Below, one piece after another: positions 36,120 to 47,121 of a stretch of DNA of 64,000 nucleotides. This DNA comes from Gremmenia infestans (lineage: Eukaryota > Ascomycota > Leotiomycetes > Helotiales > Hamatocanthoscyphaceae). Where the stretch lies: the NCBI GenBank assembly GCA_032629725.1, contig JAFEVB010000002.1, positions 1,364,001 to 1,428,000 of the forward strand, in the 5' to 3' direction. A model generated the notes under the pieces. It was given only the letters and a program-made list of their open reading frames with translations. It did no database searches and was not told the DNA's origin. A program made the translations under genes and the position numbers. Position 1 is the stretch's first letter. Each line of letters starts with the position of its first letter.

Positions 36120-37474
36120 ATGGATACATTACCGCCCAATTATGACTCGCAGTCGGGCGGCATCGTGGCTGTTGCCGTCGTGATGATGGTGGTGTCCACG
36201 ATAGCCGTCTTGTTGCGCTTCTGGTCGAGAGCAATAGCAGCGTCAATGAGATTCTGGTGGGATGATTGGGCTATGCTTGCAACTCTTGTAAAACTCTCCA
36301 AACCTCCCAAACAGCCCCGTATATACCTACCTACCTTAATATGTTACTTGCGTACATACTGACATATACTTCAACAACTTCAGATCTCATCCTACATCTT
36401 CCTCGCCCTAAACATCTACTGGACAACCATCGGCCTAGGCAAACACTCCTGGATGATCCCCCTCTCGGACATCGCCCCCAACGCACGCATCAACCTCATC
36501 GCGCTCGTCTTCTACGCCACGACCATCTACCTGATCAAGCTCAGCGCGCTGCTCCTCTACACGCGCATCTTCAACACCAACCGCACCTTCATCGCCTCGC
36601 TCTGGGCCACCGGCTTCCTCATCACCGCATGGTGGGTCGTGACTGCCATCGTGCCCTGGTCCTTCTGCCGCCCGTACCGCAAGATCATCGAGCCCATGCT
36701 CGACGGCGTATGCCATAACTCTGAACCCTGGTTCACGGCCTCGGCGTTCATAAACGCCTTTCTCGACTTGGTCGTGCTGGTCTTGCCCCTGCCGGTTATA
36801 TGGCGCCTGCAGATGACGTTACGGCGCAAGCTCGTCATTACTTGTTTGTTCTTTGTGGGTTACTGCTCGGCGTTTTTGAGCTTTGCGAGGTTTATCGTTA
36901 TTGAGGTTGATCCTGAGAGGTTGAGTGCTAGTCCGACGGCTGATCCTTCTTGTATGTTCCCTCCTGCTTTGCCTTTCCAGCCCCCACTCCTTTTGGGGGG
37001 GGGAGAAGGTTTTGGAAACAACCAGACTAACAATCCTAACCAGGGAACCTCGTCCCCCTCCTCTACCTCTCCATGCTTGAAGCGCCCGTCGCCATAATCG
37101 CCCTCTGCGGGCCGGCCATAAACCAACTCGTAGCACGCGCCATCAAATACCGCAGTCTGCACTCCCTCTTCACCTCGCGCAATCTCTCAGACCCCAGCCG
37201 TACAGGCACAGGAAAAAGTATAGGGAAAAGCAGCGGAGTCTCAGGTTCTACTTCTACTTCCGGTGGTGTTGGGTTTGATAAGATTGGCACTGCGACAACG
37301 ACGACGACGACGATGATGACGGGTAGTACGGAGCTGTTTCGCCATGATGGGGGGTTTGGGGATGGGGATGGTGATGAGGAGATGGAGCAGGATATCCCGA
37401 TGGGTAGGATTGGCGTGCAGAGGGATATTGAGGTTGCGAGGTATAAGGCGGATTATCAGGTTTCGCCGGTATGA
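36120..37474 (+). CDS. Rhodopsin-domain integral membrane protein (PTH11/SAT4-like)
   Basis: Seven-helix plasma-membrane-type protein of the fungal rhodopsin-domain family, about 388 residues. Exon 1 gives GGIVAVAVVMMVVSTIAVLLRFWSR and the family motif WWDDWAMLAT. An intron at 36288-36383 joins TL to ISSYIFLALNIYWTTIGLG. Exon 2 has the helix segments LIALVFYATTIYLIKLSAL and LLLYTRIF, then FIASLWATGFLITAWW, then CHNSEPWFTASAFINAFLDL and VVLVLPLPVIWRLQM. A second intron at 36952-37043 joins DPS to WNLVPLLYLSMLEAPVAI. The cytosolic tail is Ser/Thr/Gly-rich with a Thr run (TTTTTT) encoded by ACG repeats. Such proteins are proposed receptors or sensors. In or beside metabolite clusters they are common but mostly unassigned. 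Confidence 0.85.
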
Positions 37475-37864
37475 TTTTGAGGGATGGATGGTTATGAAGG
37501 TTATGATATGATAATAATATTGGATGGGATGGGACGGACGGACGGGAGCGTTGGGGCGTACATTTTGGGTTGATGGGGGTTTTATGATTTACCTTATGAT
37601 TATATCTATCTAGCGCTTAAATATCCATATTACACGTGTGGAGAAAATATATATAAACAATTATCAAACCCAGACAAGTGGAGCAGTCTATCTCCCAGGT
37701 GCAGCTCTGAATGAAGCATAGGAATTCGAGCTACTGAACTCTGATTGCAAGCAAGTGTCTGTCTGAAAAAAGAAATAACACGCAATAAAACCACCTGAAT
37801 CGTTTAAATCATTTCCGAACTCCCATTCTTACACTTCCGTCATAGCATATCCATTCACACCCCC
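37475..37864. other. Convergent 3' intergenic spacer
   Basis: Lies between the convergent rhodopsin-domain and epimerase-like genes. AT-rich, expected to hold both 3' ends. No gene seen. Confidence 0.5.
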
Positions 37865-39065
37865 TTACTCCCCAGTCTTGCCGCTACCTGCCAAAGCCTT
37901 ACCCCCAATCCTGACCAAATCCTCATTAAGCAGCGTCTCCTTCTCAATCCCATTAACAGCCTGCACGCAGTGTCACCAGTCAGCATTCTTCCATACATTC
38001 ATGACCTAAACTTAGAGCCAGCCTTCCCTTCCTCTCTAAGAGGTACCAGAATGTTTCACTTCCACTTCCACTTCCACTTCCACTTTCACTTCTCGAAAGA
38101 AAGAAAACAAGAAAATGATTACATACCTGATGCAAAAGCGTCGCCGCAACCTCACTCCTCTGCACCTTGGGCAACCCAATAATAGACCGTCCAATCATCT
38201 GCACGACGCTCATCAGCGGCCCCGTCTTGCCAGGCGCGTCGATGAGCCCGGGTTTGGCGATGCAGGGCTGGACTTTTCCTTGCGATTTCGCGGCGAAGTC
38301 CAGGACTGCGGTTTCGCATTCGCCCTATTGACACATCCAAGTAAGTGAGTGAGTACTCGGTATCCTTTGTTGAATAAAGGTGGTGTTTGTTGGGACTGGG
38401 ATTAGGGGAAAGGGAAAGGGGGGGGGAGGAGGGCATACACGCATGAGACAGAAATCTCCCAAGACCCAAGGTTTCTTCGTAGCATCCCGCTCGCTGTTCG
38501 CGCCGCTGGTGTACAGGAAGCGGAAGGGTGTCGATGCAACAGGGGTCATGGTCTCGAGGCCCTTGACGGTGTAGTCGAGGCAGATCTTGCGGGCTTCTGG
38601 GAAGGTCATTTTGGAGATTTGGGAGGGTGTTATTGCGATGAGCCTGTGATGTATTGGTTAATTAACCAATACGGAAACAGAAACAAACAAATTCATCGAT
38701 AAATACGGCGAATGCATGAATGAATGAATCCGAAAGAAAGAGCTCTGCACGTGCCGTTCCACGTACAACAATGAAGAGAAGAAGGAAAGGCAGAAGATGG
38801 GGCCCAGGGTGAGAGGAAGGAAGAAATACCAAATACAAGCATCAGCACCAGTCAGTTCCTGCTTGACGCTCTCAGGGTATTCCTCAAAGTTGTCGCAGAC
38901 GACGCTCTTCAGCTTCGATACATCAGCGCCGGGCCCTGCATTTTGCGGGACGGCTGTTGGGCGGCGGGCGAGCGCTTTGATGGATGTGATGGCCGGGTTG
39001 GAGAGGGCTTGTCTGATGACTTCTGTAGCGACGAAGCCAGTGGATCCAGCGACGATAAGCTTCAT
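37865..39065 (-). CDS. NAD(P)-binding epimerase/NmrA-like protein
   Basis: Atypical short-chain reductase-like protein. The N-terminus MKLIVAGSTGFVATEVIRQA is a Rossmann dinucleotide-binding motif (GxxGxxA variant). Exons in order: 39065 to about 38830 (ends TGADACIW); about 38645-38440 (ISKMTFPEARKICLDYTVKG, FRFLYTSGANSERD, WVLGDFCLMR); about 38330-38130 (GECETAVLDFAAKSQGK, CIAKPGLIDAPGKTGPL, GRSIIGLPKVQRSEVAATLL); and a last exon from about 37950 (AVNGIEKETLLNEDLVRIGG) to the TAA at 37865. Length is about 250 residues. The SDR catalytic Tyr is not in a clear YxxxK, so it may be a redox sensor or reductase of the NmrA/HTATIP2 sort. It is a possible cluster edge gene. Confidence 0.78.
38055..38096. 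repeat. (CTTCCA)n hexamer tandem repeat
   Basis: About six tandem CTTCCA/CTTTCA units within the last intron of the epimerase-like gene, giving a pure polypurine tract on the coding strand. Confidence 0.75.
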
Positions 39066-40010
39066 TCTTGCTTTGTGTTTTATTATCTCTTTGTTTCTTG
39101 GTGGGGAATTATGGTGGTGGCTGTTGTTGTTAGTGTTGTTTAGGGAGGGGAGGTTGGAAGTGACGGCCGATATGACTGCCGAGATGAGATGGGTTATATA
39201 TAAGTCGTCAGCTGACTTTACTTTTGTTACACATTATATATTTTCTGCTCTGTTAGGTCAGAAGAAGATGCTTTTCCTCCATACTATTTGCGAATCTTTT
39301 ACGTAGACTTTCTGAATTTGGGGTTCTTTTCGGAACGGAGTCTGCAGTTCACGGAGTTCGGATACAGAGTAAAATCAAAACTTGAAGCTGAGAATAATAT
39401 CTCAATTGCTTAAATGTATTTCTAAATATATATATATAGTAGCTCTAACTCCATTTCATACTAGTGGTTTTTACTTTTTAGTAGGCTTCAAGTAAGAAAA
39501 AGAAGGGTTGAACCTAGAACAGCTAGAAAAAAGAAAATTCCTAGGTTTTGGAAGCTTTTCTTCTAATGCTGCTTCTCAGCTTAGAAATAATTATAATGAT
39601 CTTATAACTTAAAAAACTGTATGTGTTGATTCTTAGTGTAATTTTGTTATATTTTTGCCTGATAATGAGGTTGCGGGCTGCAGACTAGTAGTACTACGCC
39701 GAGATGAGTATTCTAACTCACGTAAACATAATACTAGTCACAAGCCTCAATTCAACGCACCGAAACAGCAGGTTTAGGGGGGTTGGACATGGAAAGTAAG
39801 CAGGCGTAGGAGTCTATAAGACCTCCTCCGCTGCTCTCTATCTCTCTCTTTAGCTACCATCACTTCTGCATCCCACAATCTGACCACTTTTGATACACCA
39901 AGATTCTCACAAGTGCATAGATAGATTAGTAACTTTTTAGAGGAGCTAGTCTTTAGTTCCGCCTCATTTCCTAGATCGAGACAGATGTCAACCTTATGCT
40001 TTGACCCTCC
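39066..40010. other. Intergenic with AT-rich core
   Basis: Promoter of the epimerase-like gene followed by an AT-rich, stop-dense block (about 39400-39680, including an (AT)n run at about 39426-39438), then the 3' flank of the carboxylesterase. No gene seen. Confidence 0.5.
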
Positions 40011-41636
40011 TCACGGGAATGGATTATATTCTCGTAATCCTAGACATGCTCCATCCACCTCGATACCATCAACATGCTGCGATACTTTCCCGTCGGCGCC
40101 GAAGCGGATGAGATCACCACCATGCGGATCACTAGCGACCAGCGGCTCCCAGCCCATCGTCTTCTGCGGGCCATGAAACGGATCCTTGACGAAGGCGAGA
40201 ACATGGTCCTGCATGGACTGGCTGACCTCAACTTCGAACCTGGTGGTATTTGCTATGCCATCCAGAAGCCCATACGTCCCAAAGACTATCGGAAGGTCGC
40301 TAGCATGGTACGCGCCGAGCCACTTGAAGTGGTTCAAGTTGGGGAACGTGCCCGCATGCTGGAACCGGAACACGGGTACCCCCTCACCCATCCGGTTCCG
40401 GTATACTGTAGCATTTAATGTTGGACATACCCCCAACGTAATGTCTCTGGCAGTGACTGCTGGCTGGTACGGGCCCGCAGTCAGGTTGTTCACTGGATAC
40501 GGGACCAGCGATGAAAACTCATTGGCCGTAGTCGAGATAATGAATGGCACACGTGCGATCTTGCCTGCCTCGGACAGCGCCTTGTAGTCATGGAAGACGA
40601 TGCGATCATCGGCAATCACGTTAAAGGATAGTGCGGGCGTTGAACCCTGATCTCCGTACTGTCCGATAAAGTTCACGATCTGCGCGAATGGTACCCTGCG
40701 CATGCAGTCGAGCTCCTCCGCCGCGCCGTCTTCCTCGTCGCCGCAGGGGGCCTCGCACCCGACATGGCGCGCCACGAAGCTGAAGTTGGAATGCATCTGA
40801 TCCTTAGATGGTGAGCTAATCAAGGCCGTCCCCGATTGCAAGAAGTAAGCTTGGGCGATAGGATCCTGGTAGAAAGCATAGGCATGGAAATCCGCGGCAA
40901 TGGACCCAGCAGACTGCCCCCAATGAATGATGCGGTTCGGGTCACCGCCAAAGGCGGCAATGTTGTCGCGGACCCATTCAAGTGCCATCCGCTGGTCGAG
41001 GATGCCGAGATTCTGGTGGCCGTCCGCCAACCCGCGTGCGTTAGGGAAGCCGAAGATGCTAAGGCGGTAGTTGATAGTCACGACTATGTGAGACTGCGAA
41101 CGCTCGACCCACGACGTCGGCAACTGCCACGGAATATCAACACCACCAATCTCGAAGCCGCCCCCAGTCATGAAGAAGAGGACGGGGAGCGTGGCATTAG
41201 GCGCGGCCGTTGGCGTCCATACGGCTAGGTACAGGCAATCCTCAGAAGTAGCCTCGCCCACTAGCCCTGACGAATCGTTCTGATGGCCATTGTAGATTAG
41301 GTTGCCCTTGGTTAGATTCTGATTCCACAGCGAGGTAACCGCCGTCACGAACTGCGGGCACGATGGCGGGAACCGCGTTGAATAGTGATGCTCGCTCGGA
41401 GGCGACGAGAGTTTCTGCGGCGGGAGCCAGCGGCGCGATAGCACGGGCGGCTTCGCGAACGGGATGGCGCGAAATTGGCGTGTCTTCGGAAACTTGGGAT
41501 CGATGAGCCCCGTGTATGTGCCCGTGGAGGTTTGGACGGTGAGATGATCCGAGCCCGAGCAATTGGCTTCTCGGCCGAGGACAGAATCGGTCGCCAGCAT
41601 GAGGAGGGATAGGATCGCGAACTTCATGTTAGGCAA
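40011..41636 (-). CDS. Secreted type-B carboxylesterase/lipase
   Basis: Alpha/beta hydrolase of the carboxylesterase-B family (541 residues, single exon) that hydrolyses carboxylic esters outside the cell or in the secretory path. Signal peptide MKFAILSLLMLATDSVLG (the frame has an earlier Met, MPNM). Family motifs: FRAIPFAKPPVLSRRW, SEDCLYLAVWTP, FFMTGGGFEIGG for the oxyanion hole, and LGILDQRMALEWVRDNIAAFGGDPNRI. The nucleophile Ser is in WGQSAGS. The acid is likely Glu in STTANEFSS, and the His is in GAYHASDLPIVFG. Cys pairs (CEAPCGDEEDGAAEELDC) fit a secreted fold. It marks the right edge of the PKS neighbourhood. It may act on an ester of the product or be unrelated. Confidence 0.9.
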   Translation of the reverse strand: MPNMKFAILSLLMLATDSVLGREANCSGSDHLTVQTSTGTYTGLIDPKFPKTRQFRAIPFAKPPVLSRRWLPPQKLSSPPSEHHYSTRFPPSCPQFVTAVTSLWNQNLTKGNLIYNGHQNDSSGLVGEATSEDCLYLAVWTPTAAPNATLPVLFFMTGGGFEIGGVDIPWQLPTSWVERSQSHIVVTINYRLSIFGFPNARGLADGHQNLGILDQRMALEWVRDNIAAFGGDPNRIIHWGQSAGSIAADFHAYAFYQDPIAQAYFLQSGTALISSPSKDQMHSNFSFVARHVGCEAPCGDEEDGAAEELDCMRRVPFAQIVNFIGQYGDQGSTPALSFNVIADDRIVFHDYKALSEAGKIARVPFIISTTANEFSSLVPYPVNNLTAGPYQPAVTARDITLGVCPTLNATVYRNRMGEGVPVFRFQHAGTFPNLNHFKWLGAYHASDLPIVFGTYGLLDGIANTTRFEVEVSQSMQDHVLAFVKDPFHGPQKTMGWEPLVASDPHGGDLIRFGADGKVSQHVDGIEVDGACLGLREYNPFP

Positions 41637-42555
41637 CTTGCCGATGTTGAAGCATAGCCGTCACTCCTAGGCATATGGAGCTGATGTTCTACACTTTATA
41701 TGCCAGCTGAAGTATTCAGAGGTCTGCGTAAGTCATGTCAGGCCTGGTACGGACGGTAAGTTCCTGGAATTAATTACTCAATCAGAGTGCTTCGTTCGTA
41801 ACGAAAAATCCGAAAAGCCCGACGTCGATCTACTTCGATCCTACGCAGGTCACACCAGCTTTCCCCGTCCAATAGAGAAGCGATATTGGTGTCGTGCATT
41901 CTGATAACAAAGTAGAAGTGATAAACAATTAAACTTGAGGGGGCGCAGAAATTGCGATTCGGCCCCATTGGATTCGCTCGGGGTGTCGAAGTTTATATTG
42001 CGGCTGATGTCGCTGATGCGCACAGACCACCATACTAAAAGGTCTACGATTACTTGAACCTGTCGCATCATAACAAATACCGGAACTATAAAGCTGTTTC
42101 TAGCGGCGTTTAGAGCGCTAGTATAGCTTTAATATTTATCACATGTTATTATTAGATGATACAGAGCTTTGGTGGTTATTCGAGAGTGAGAATAGAACAG
42201 AACCTAGGTATAAGCTAAGCGAAGGTATATAATTAGATACCAATCAGAGCGCCGAGGTCACGTTTTTTCAACTCCCCTACCACTCTTACTCCTATTCCTT
42301 TTGTTCTTTTCTTTGTTCCTAATCCTAAATTCTCTAAGTCTCCGGGCAAATGATTGGTTTGCATAGCCCCTTGTATTTATCGAGGAAAACTTTTAGACAG
42401 CTTAACGAAATCGGTATAGTCAGCTGGCATTACAGGGTCAACAAGCCCTATACGAAGTACTCCAGCACAGAGACGCCATTTTGCTCCCCACCCCCAACAT
42501 AGAATCCGAGCAGATAACCAATAATCCGTGATTTTGAAGCTTGGAATATCCCCTA
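41637..42555. other. Intergenic
   Basis: Carboxylesterase promoter, then low-complexity AT-rich sequence. Short minus-strand frames lack domains and convincing context. No gene called. Confidence 0.45.
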
Positions 42556-43096
42556 CTATTCTTCGCATGGACGAGATTCCAGATTATGCTCCATCTCAGT
42601 CAACAGCCGCTCCTTCTTTAGCGTGTCCGGCATTATGAGAAGCTTGAATAGTGGAGAACATCTCTTAGCCCAAACCCGAGAAGGAGGGCATCTGTTTGTC
42701 AAAAAGAACAGACTCAGATATTCCGGCGATGGTTCAAATCGGAAGTCTTTGCTAACGTCGAGTGTTGAAAAAAACATTGAGCCATCCGCACCCTATGCGC
42801 CGCGTCGCATAGCTTTCCATTTGAGAATCAGAAATCTTAACCGTCAGAGAAAAGGTTTCTAGGAGTAGATGTTTCGCCATGGCTTCTAAGGATCGTGTCA
42901 ATTTAATATTTGATCCTGCATCGAGTTCAAATATATTAGAATCCTTCGCAAGCTCGACAGATAGAGATTTTATGCCGCAATAGATCTCAGGTTGCTCTTT
43001 CAAGAATTGCTCCATTTGGATAAAGTCCTGGAACTGCGCCGAACTTAAGTGTATGTTTTCCCAAAACAGTGCACCTACTTCCTGACTGGCAGTTGA
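42556..43096 (-). pseudogene. Degenerate hypothetical gene with a homopolymer frameshift
   Basis: A minus-strand frame (43096-42770) encodes QEVGALFWENIHLSSAQFQ, FLKEQPEIYCGIKSLSVEL and LEAMAKHLLLETFSLTVKI, a helix-rich composition like fungal F-box-associated or LRR-like unknowns. The frame has an in-frame TAA immediately before it and no ATG start. It ends soon after a run of seven A on the plus strand (42768-42774). The next frame continues with plausible coding sequence (STLDVSKDFRFEPSPEYL, LLIMPDTLKKERLLTEME) to 42556. This is best read as a broken gene with a one-base shift at the homopolymer, though a missed intron cannot be excluded. It shares a pattern (FL...P.I...IKSLL) with the plus-strand gene at 44219-44745. 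Confidence 0.45.
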
Positions 43097-44218
43097 CACT
43101 TAAAAGCTGTTGGAGCACCCTCGTATTTTCCCGGCCGTCTGCGTATCTGGAATACACCACTCTATTCCGAGACGAATATGGACATGCCGCTATTAATCGG
43201 TAATTTGAGAATCGGTATGGATGCGGTTTCGGTTTCCAATCCTGTGTTTTTGGTTTCTCAAGCGCTCAAATGATATTTTATGAAAAGGCGGTTCTAGGTC
43301 CTAACGCTCGAGGGAAACTTCAATATATCTCCGTTTCGTCTTATCGCAATATTGGCAAAATGGACAAAGAATCTTATATTTGAAGTCGCAATTCAACAGG
43401 TAGATCGAAGACCCTGAACGCGCTTTTTCTAGAATATAGTATTAGTATCTACAGACAAGTTCTTCATAATAAAGGTATAATCATACCTCTCGGACTCGTA
43501 TTGCTTAGTAGAATAGAGAATAGAAGAGGTTGTTGGCCCATGCTGCCGAACGTCAAATTTTGAAGGCATCTTTTGCTGAGTTGTACGTTGGGGAGGAGCT
43601 TCCGTGGCTTCTACGAGATGATCCATCTCTCTTTCTTTCTCGGTGATATTTGACGTCTGACGATTGAGAATTCAAGAAATATTGGGAATATGTGAAAGTG
43701 TGAAATAGTTACAAAATGTTCTGTGTAATGACTTGCAGGAAGGCGGGAGGTCCAGTCCTTTCAAGTGTTGGTAGTTCCTAACGGACCCACATCATATGTG
43801 AGCTACCCATATTAATAGATGCAGGAAGTAGCTCATCCCAGTTGTGTATTAATAGAATCAAAATGCATAAGAACTTTGATCATCTAGAACGTTCGGGCAA
43901 TGTTTCATTGGTATAAGTATAGAAGATTCAAAGGAGCAAAAAGAAATACTTATACTTGTCAAAGTTTGGCCCAAACACCGCGTACTTAGGATGGTATATT
44001 TTGCAAGCCGGATGATGTTCTGATAGATAAAGAAGCCCAAGAAGACGTATCTTTTAGAGACAGACTTAGCGATTCTTTCCTGCTGTTGAATTTTCTCTTT
44101 AGTTTTTTAGGCGAGGAAGCTACAACCCCTTTTCATTCCTTTTATCCTTTCTCAGACTCAATAACTCTTTCCGGCAAGTCATTCCACATCCAAGGATTGA
44201 CTCCGAGTAGCAACGATT
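43097..44218. other. Intergenic between two related degenerate genes
   Basis: No recognised gene. A 65-codon ATG frame on the minus strand (43429-43626) has no domain or homologous partner in the window, so I do not call it. Confidence 0.4.
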
Positions 44219-44745
44219 ATGAGAAGTCACCATATATCAAAAATGAGCCCACTCTTCCGAAAAGAGCTCCGCGAAGTTTTCCGCAGGATTGAGTTACGCA
44301 GGTCGACACCTCGTCACGGATTAGGACATCTTTCGTATTTTCTCGCAGACAGACCTACAATACACTCTAGCATCAAGTCCTTATTATTTTCCATGAGTGT
44401 TGTGATGCCTTGGGTTAAAAAAGAGGCTATAATCTTTGAAGAGTGGCGCAAACTCGTGTCGAGACATCTAGCGCATGAGCTTTACGAGGTTGAACTCGAC
44501 TTTTATGCAGATAACATAGAGAAAGTTCTTCAAGGCAAAGCACAATATACCCCTCTCCTCGCCATAAGAGAATTCCGCGTCACTCAAAGCTTTAAGATCG
44601 AGGTCAAATTTTTGAGAAGAAGTACGGATACACTTTTGAAGACAGCCTCGAAGATAACATCGAAGACAACAATGACTCGGATTCTGACCCGAAGGATGAT
44701 TCATGCCCTAACTACGACTCTGACGATTACTCGAACTATGGCTAG
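44219..44745 (+). pseudogene. Hypothetical protein gene with probable frameshift at a T run
   Basis: ATG at 44219 or 44243 opens a frame encoding MSPLFRKELREVFRRIELRR, LSYFLADRPTIHSSIKSLLF, RKLVSRHLAHELYEVELDFY and LLAIREFRVTQSFKIEVKF. At the five-T run 44609-44613 the coding character moves to the next frame, which reads EKKYGYTFEDSLEDNIED and then an acidic tail DSDSDPKDDSCPNYDSDD, stopping at 44745. A one-base deletion in the T run explains the switch. Without it the protein ends in unlikely Thr/Arg-rich sequence. No family is recognised; it resembles fungal unknowns of the F-box-associated kind. Possibly an assembly indel rather than a real mutation. Confidence 0.45.
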
Positions 44746-44819
44746 GACGAACAATTTTGGTTCATATAGAATAAAAATACTGTGCGAGACCTACTGCTAC
44801 CTAATACATAACGACTGAC

Positions 44820-45349
44820 TTCAGAAGCTCGACGTCAAGTAACAAAATGACCCATAGAGATGAGGAATTACGTTTTTAATTATAGGATCAAAAGGCTAGC
44901 TAAATGCATTAATATCTCTAACTTGATCATAACAATGAGAATCGTGAACTAAGTATATATATATGGAAATACCTTTCAATCAAACTCGGCCTAGAAGCCT
45001 AACATTACAAACAAAGCAAAGACATTATGTATCGAGTATGCCGCCGCCGAAAAGAATCCACCAGGAGGTACCTATGCCAAAATTAGGGCAGAGATCTGTG
45101 TACAGTAGACGTATATTCTTGGGATTGTTGAGAATCCCGTTTGAGGAGTAGCGACGTGTATCTTGTGTCGTCAATCTCTCGGGATCCAAGGGGAACCTTT
45201 CCCTTTTTTCTTCTTCTTTTTAATCAATTGAAAATAAGAAATATTCCGGAAAACAAAGCAGTAGTAGTACCAGAATGAGAAATTTTGACAAGCAAAAACC
45301 TAACCATAAACCCATCAACCATCCATCTATCTATCTTAGACTCGAGACC
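44820..45349. other. Intergenic
   Basis: AT-rich, with no domain-bearing frame. Contains the 3' flank of the following minus-strand membrane protein gene. Confidence 0.45.
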
Positions 45350-45769
45350 TCATACTTCTTCTCCCCCTAAACTCAATTTCTCACCTAACCCACAGCAATA
45401 CACCGTCGTACTACTTATCCGCACTCGATTAAAAAATGAGCGCAAAATCCAATGCACCCCCGTACTTGCAGCCATCGCTGCGCACACGGCCCACGGAATG
45501 AGACCCAGCATGATAACATCGCTATTAACATCTAGCGCCAGTCCAGAAAACGTTGCCGCCGTGATGGCGAGGATGAAGAGCGGGGCCTGGTACCTGTCGT
45601 GCTCCTGTCTGCGGTATGCGAAGGAGGAGATGGCGCAGCCGAGAGCGAGACATGCTGCTAGCATTACGGGGGGAGTTGGGTCGAGGATGAATGTGATGTG
45701 GCCTGGATCGAATGCTAGGAGTGGGTTCTCAGAGGAGCTCGGTGTTGGGTTGATGCGCTGCTTGCTCAT
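45350..45769 (-). CDS. Small four-helix membrane protein, unknown function
   Basis: Single-exon frame of 139 residues from ATG at 45769 (MSKQRINPTPSSSENPLL). Hydrophobic segments are VMLAACLALGCAISSFAY, APLFILAITAATFSGLALDV, VIMLGLIPWAVCAAMAASTG and a weaker SSTTVYCCGLGEKLSLGG end, suggesting three or four membrane spans. The open frame extends upstream to 46189, but that part has low coding character. I do not recognise a family. Neighbours give no functional hint. Confidence 0.5.
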   Translation of the reverse strand: MSKQRINPTPSSSENPLLAFDPGHITFILDPTPPVMLAACLALGCAISSFAYRRQEHDRYQAPLFILAITAATFSGLALDVNSDVIMLGLIPWAVCAAMAASTGVHWILRSFFNRVRISSTTVYCCGLGEKLSLGGEEV

Positions 45770-47121
45770 ATTTGTTAGTTTGAGAGAAAGAACGAAAGGA
45801 AGAAAGCCACTTGACATTTCAACGTGATGTGATGGAGAAATACGGACTCTTAACTCATTGTGCAAGGTATATGAAGTAGTTATCAACGAGCAAAAAGAGC
45901 TTATGAGTATCTCCCAATATGTCGCAAGCGTAGCGGGCGTACAGGTTCTGCGAAGAAACGCATCTGTTCGGTTACAAGGTTCTTGTTCTGGTCCAGCTAC
46001 CCTGCTGCTGCAGTATCTTGGATCGCTAGAAGACAAATGCGACTGTTCAATTGTGAGGTAGATGATGCTTGCCATGGTGAGGATGACCTGGTCCTTCCCA
46101 AAACATAGATGCTTTGCGTGCTTTCCAGCTTTAATAGCAAAATCATGGATGGCTACCACCGGAGAAGGCTGAGGCAGTAAACACACCATATTAATAACTC
46201 AACATCACGTTAGAAATATAAGGATATTTGAAAGACATTGCTACCTTGATGGGCAAGACTTCGCCCAGCCAAGGCTATCGATGTGCAGCCATCGGGCGTC
46301 GACCGCCGGTGGTTCTGACCACCCCCACTTAGAAACAATACACAAAGAGTTTCATATCCGTCCTTCACCGAGATTTCAAATCCGGTTAGCGGCGGCTGCA
46401 GCTTGTTGGCCGAATTCTGGCGTTCTGATTTGGCAAGGCAGACTCGTTGGGTGGAAAGAGGCTGCAGGCTGACCGGCAAGGCTGCCCTTGGGCAGGAATC
46501 CGCATTTGTTCACCGAAATCAAATGGATCGGATTGGCTGTAAATGCAGTTTGGCAGGAAGGCATCCAAGGCATATCAACGAGGCTGAACGATTTCAAGCC
46601 GTGATTATGATAATGATCGGGTATGTCCAGAACAGTATTGTTGCATCTCGCGAAGTTGTGGTCGTAGAAAGATGGAGATTGGCTTCAACGGCAGAATCCT
46701 TGTACACCACAATACCTGTAAATCAGATGTGTAGCGAACAAGCCCAGCGCATCGACATAATGACGGGAAATATGAACCATTATCTCTTCTATGCTTCATA
46801 ATCCTCATGCATCTCTGCCCAACATGCCCAAATTGAGTCCAACTCGGGATCTAAGGAACCATCTTCCCCGGTGGACTACACTGAGAGCTGTGCATGGGAT
46901 ATGGGGAGATCAAGACAGTAACATATATAAGTTGCAGATCGCGCCAGACATAAATTACCACCTCTTGATCGCAAGGATTTACCCTGAACAAAGGAATGCC
47001 AATTGCCCTCGAGAAACAGACTATCAAACCTGATATTATTAGTACACACAAGCTACCTCTTTGAACCTTCGAACTTCAAAATTCACACCATTGACCTATA
47101 GTATCCAGTCCGGTTGCTAAA
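45770..47121. other. 1.35 kb interval without a clear gene
   Basis: Overlapping short frames occur on both strands (46281-46801), but none has a recognisable domain, start context or splice logic. Treated as intergenic. Confidence 0.45.

Noticed and set aside
36435..36838. Minus-strand frames antisense to the rhodopsin-domain gene
   Set aside because: The plus strand encodes clear membrane helices with matching introns, so these are shadows.
43429..43626. 65-codon ATG frame on the minus strand
   Set aside because: No recognisable domain, no splice continuity with the degenerate gene downstream, and short enough to occur by chance.
45858..46189. Upstream extension of the small membrane-protein frame
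   Set aside because: Open but without coding character. The ATG at 45769 begins a convincing soluble N-terminus before the membrane helices.
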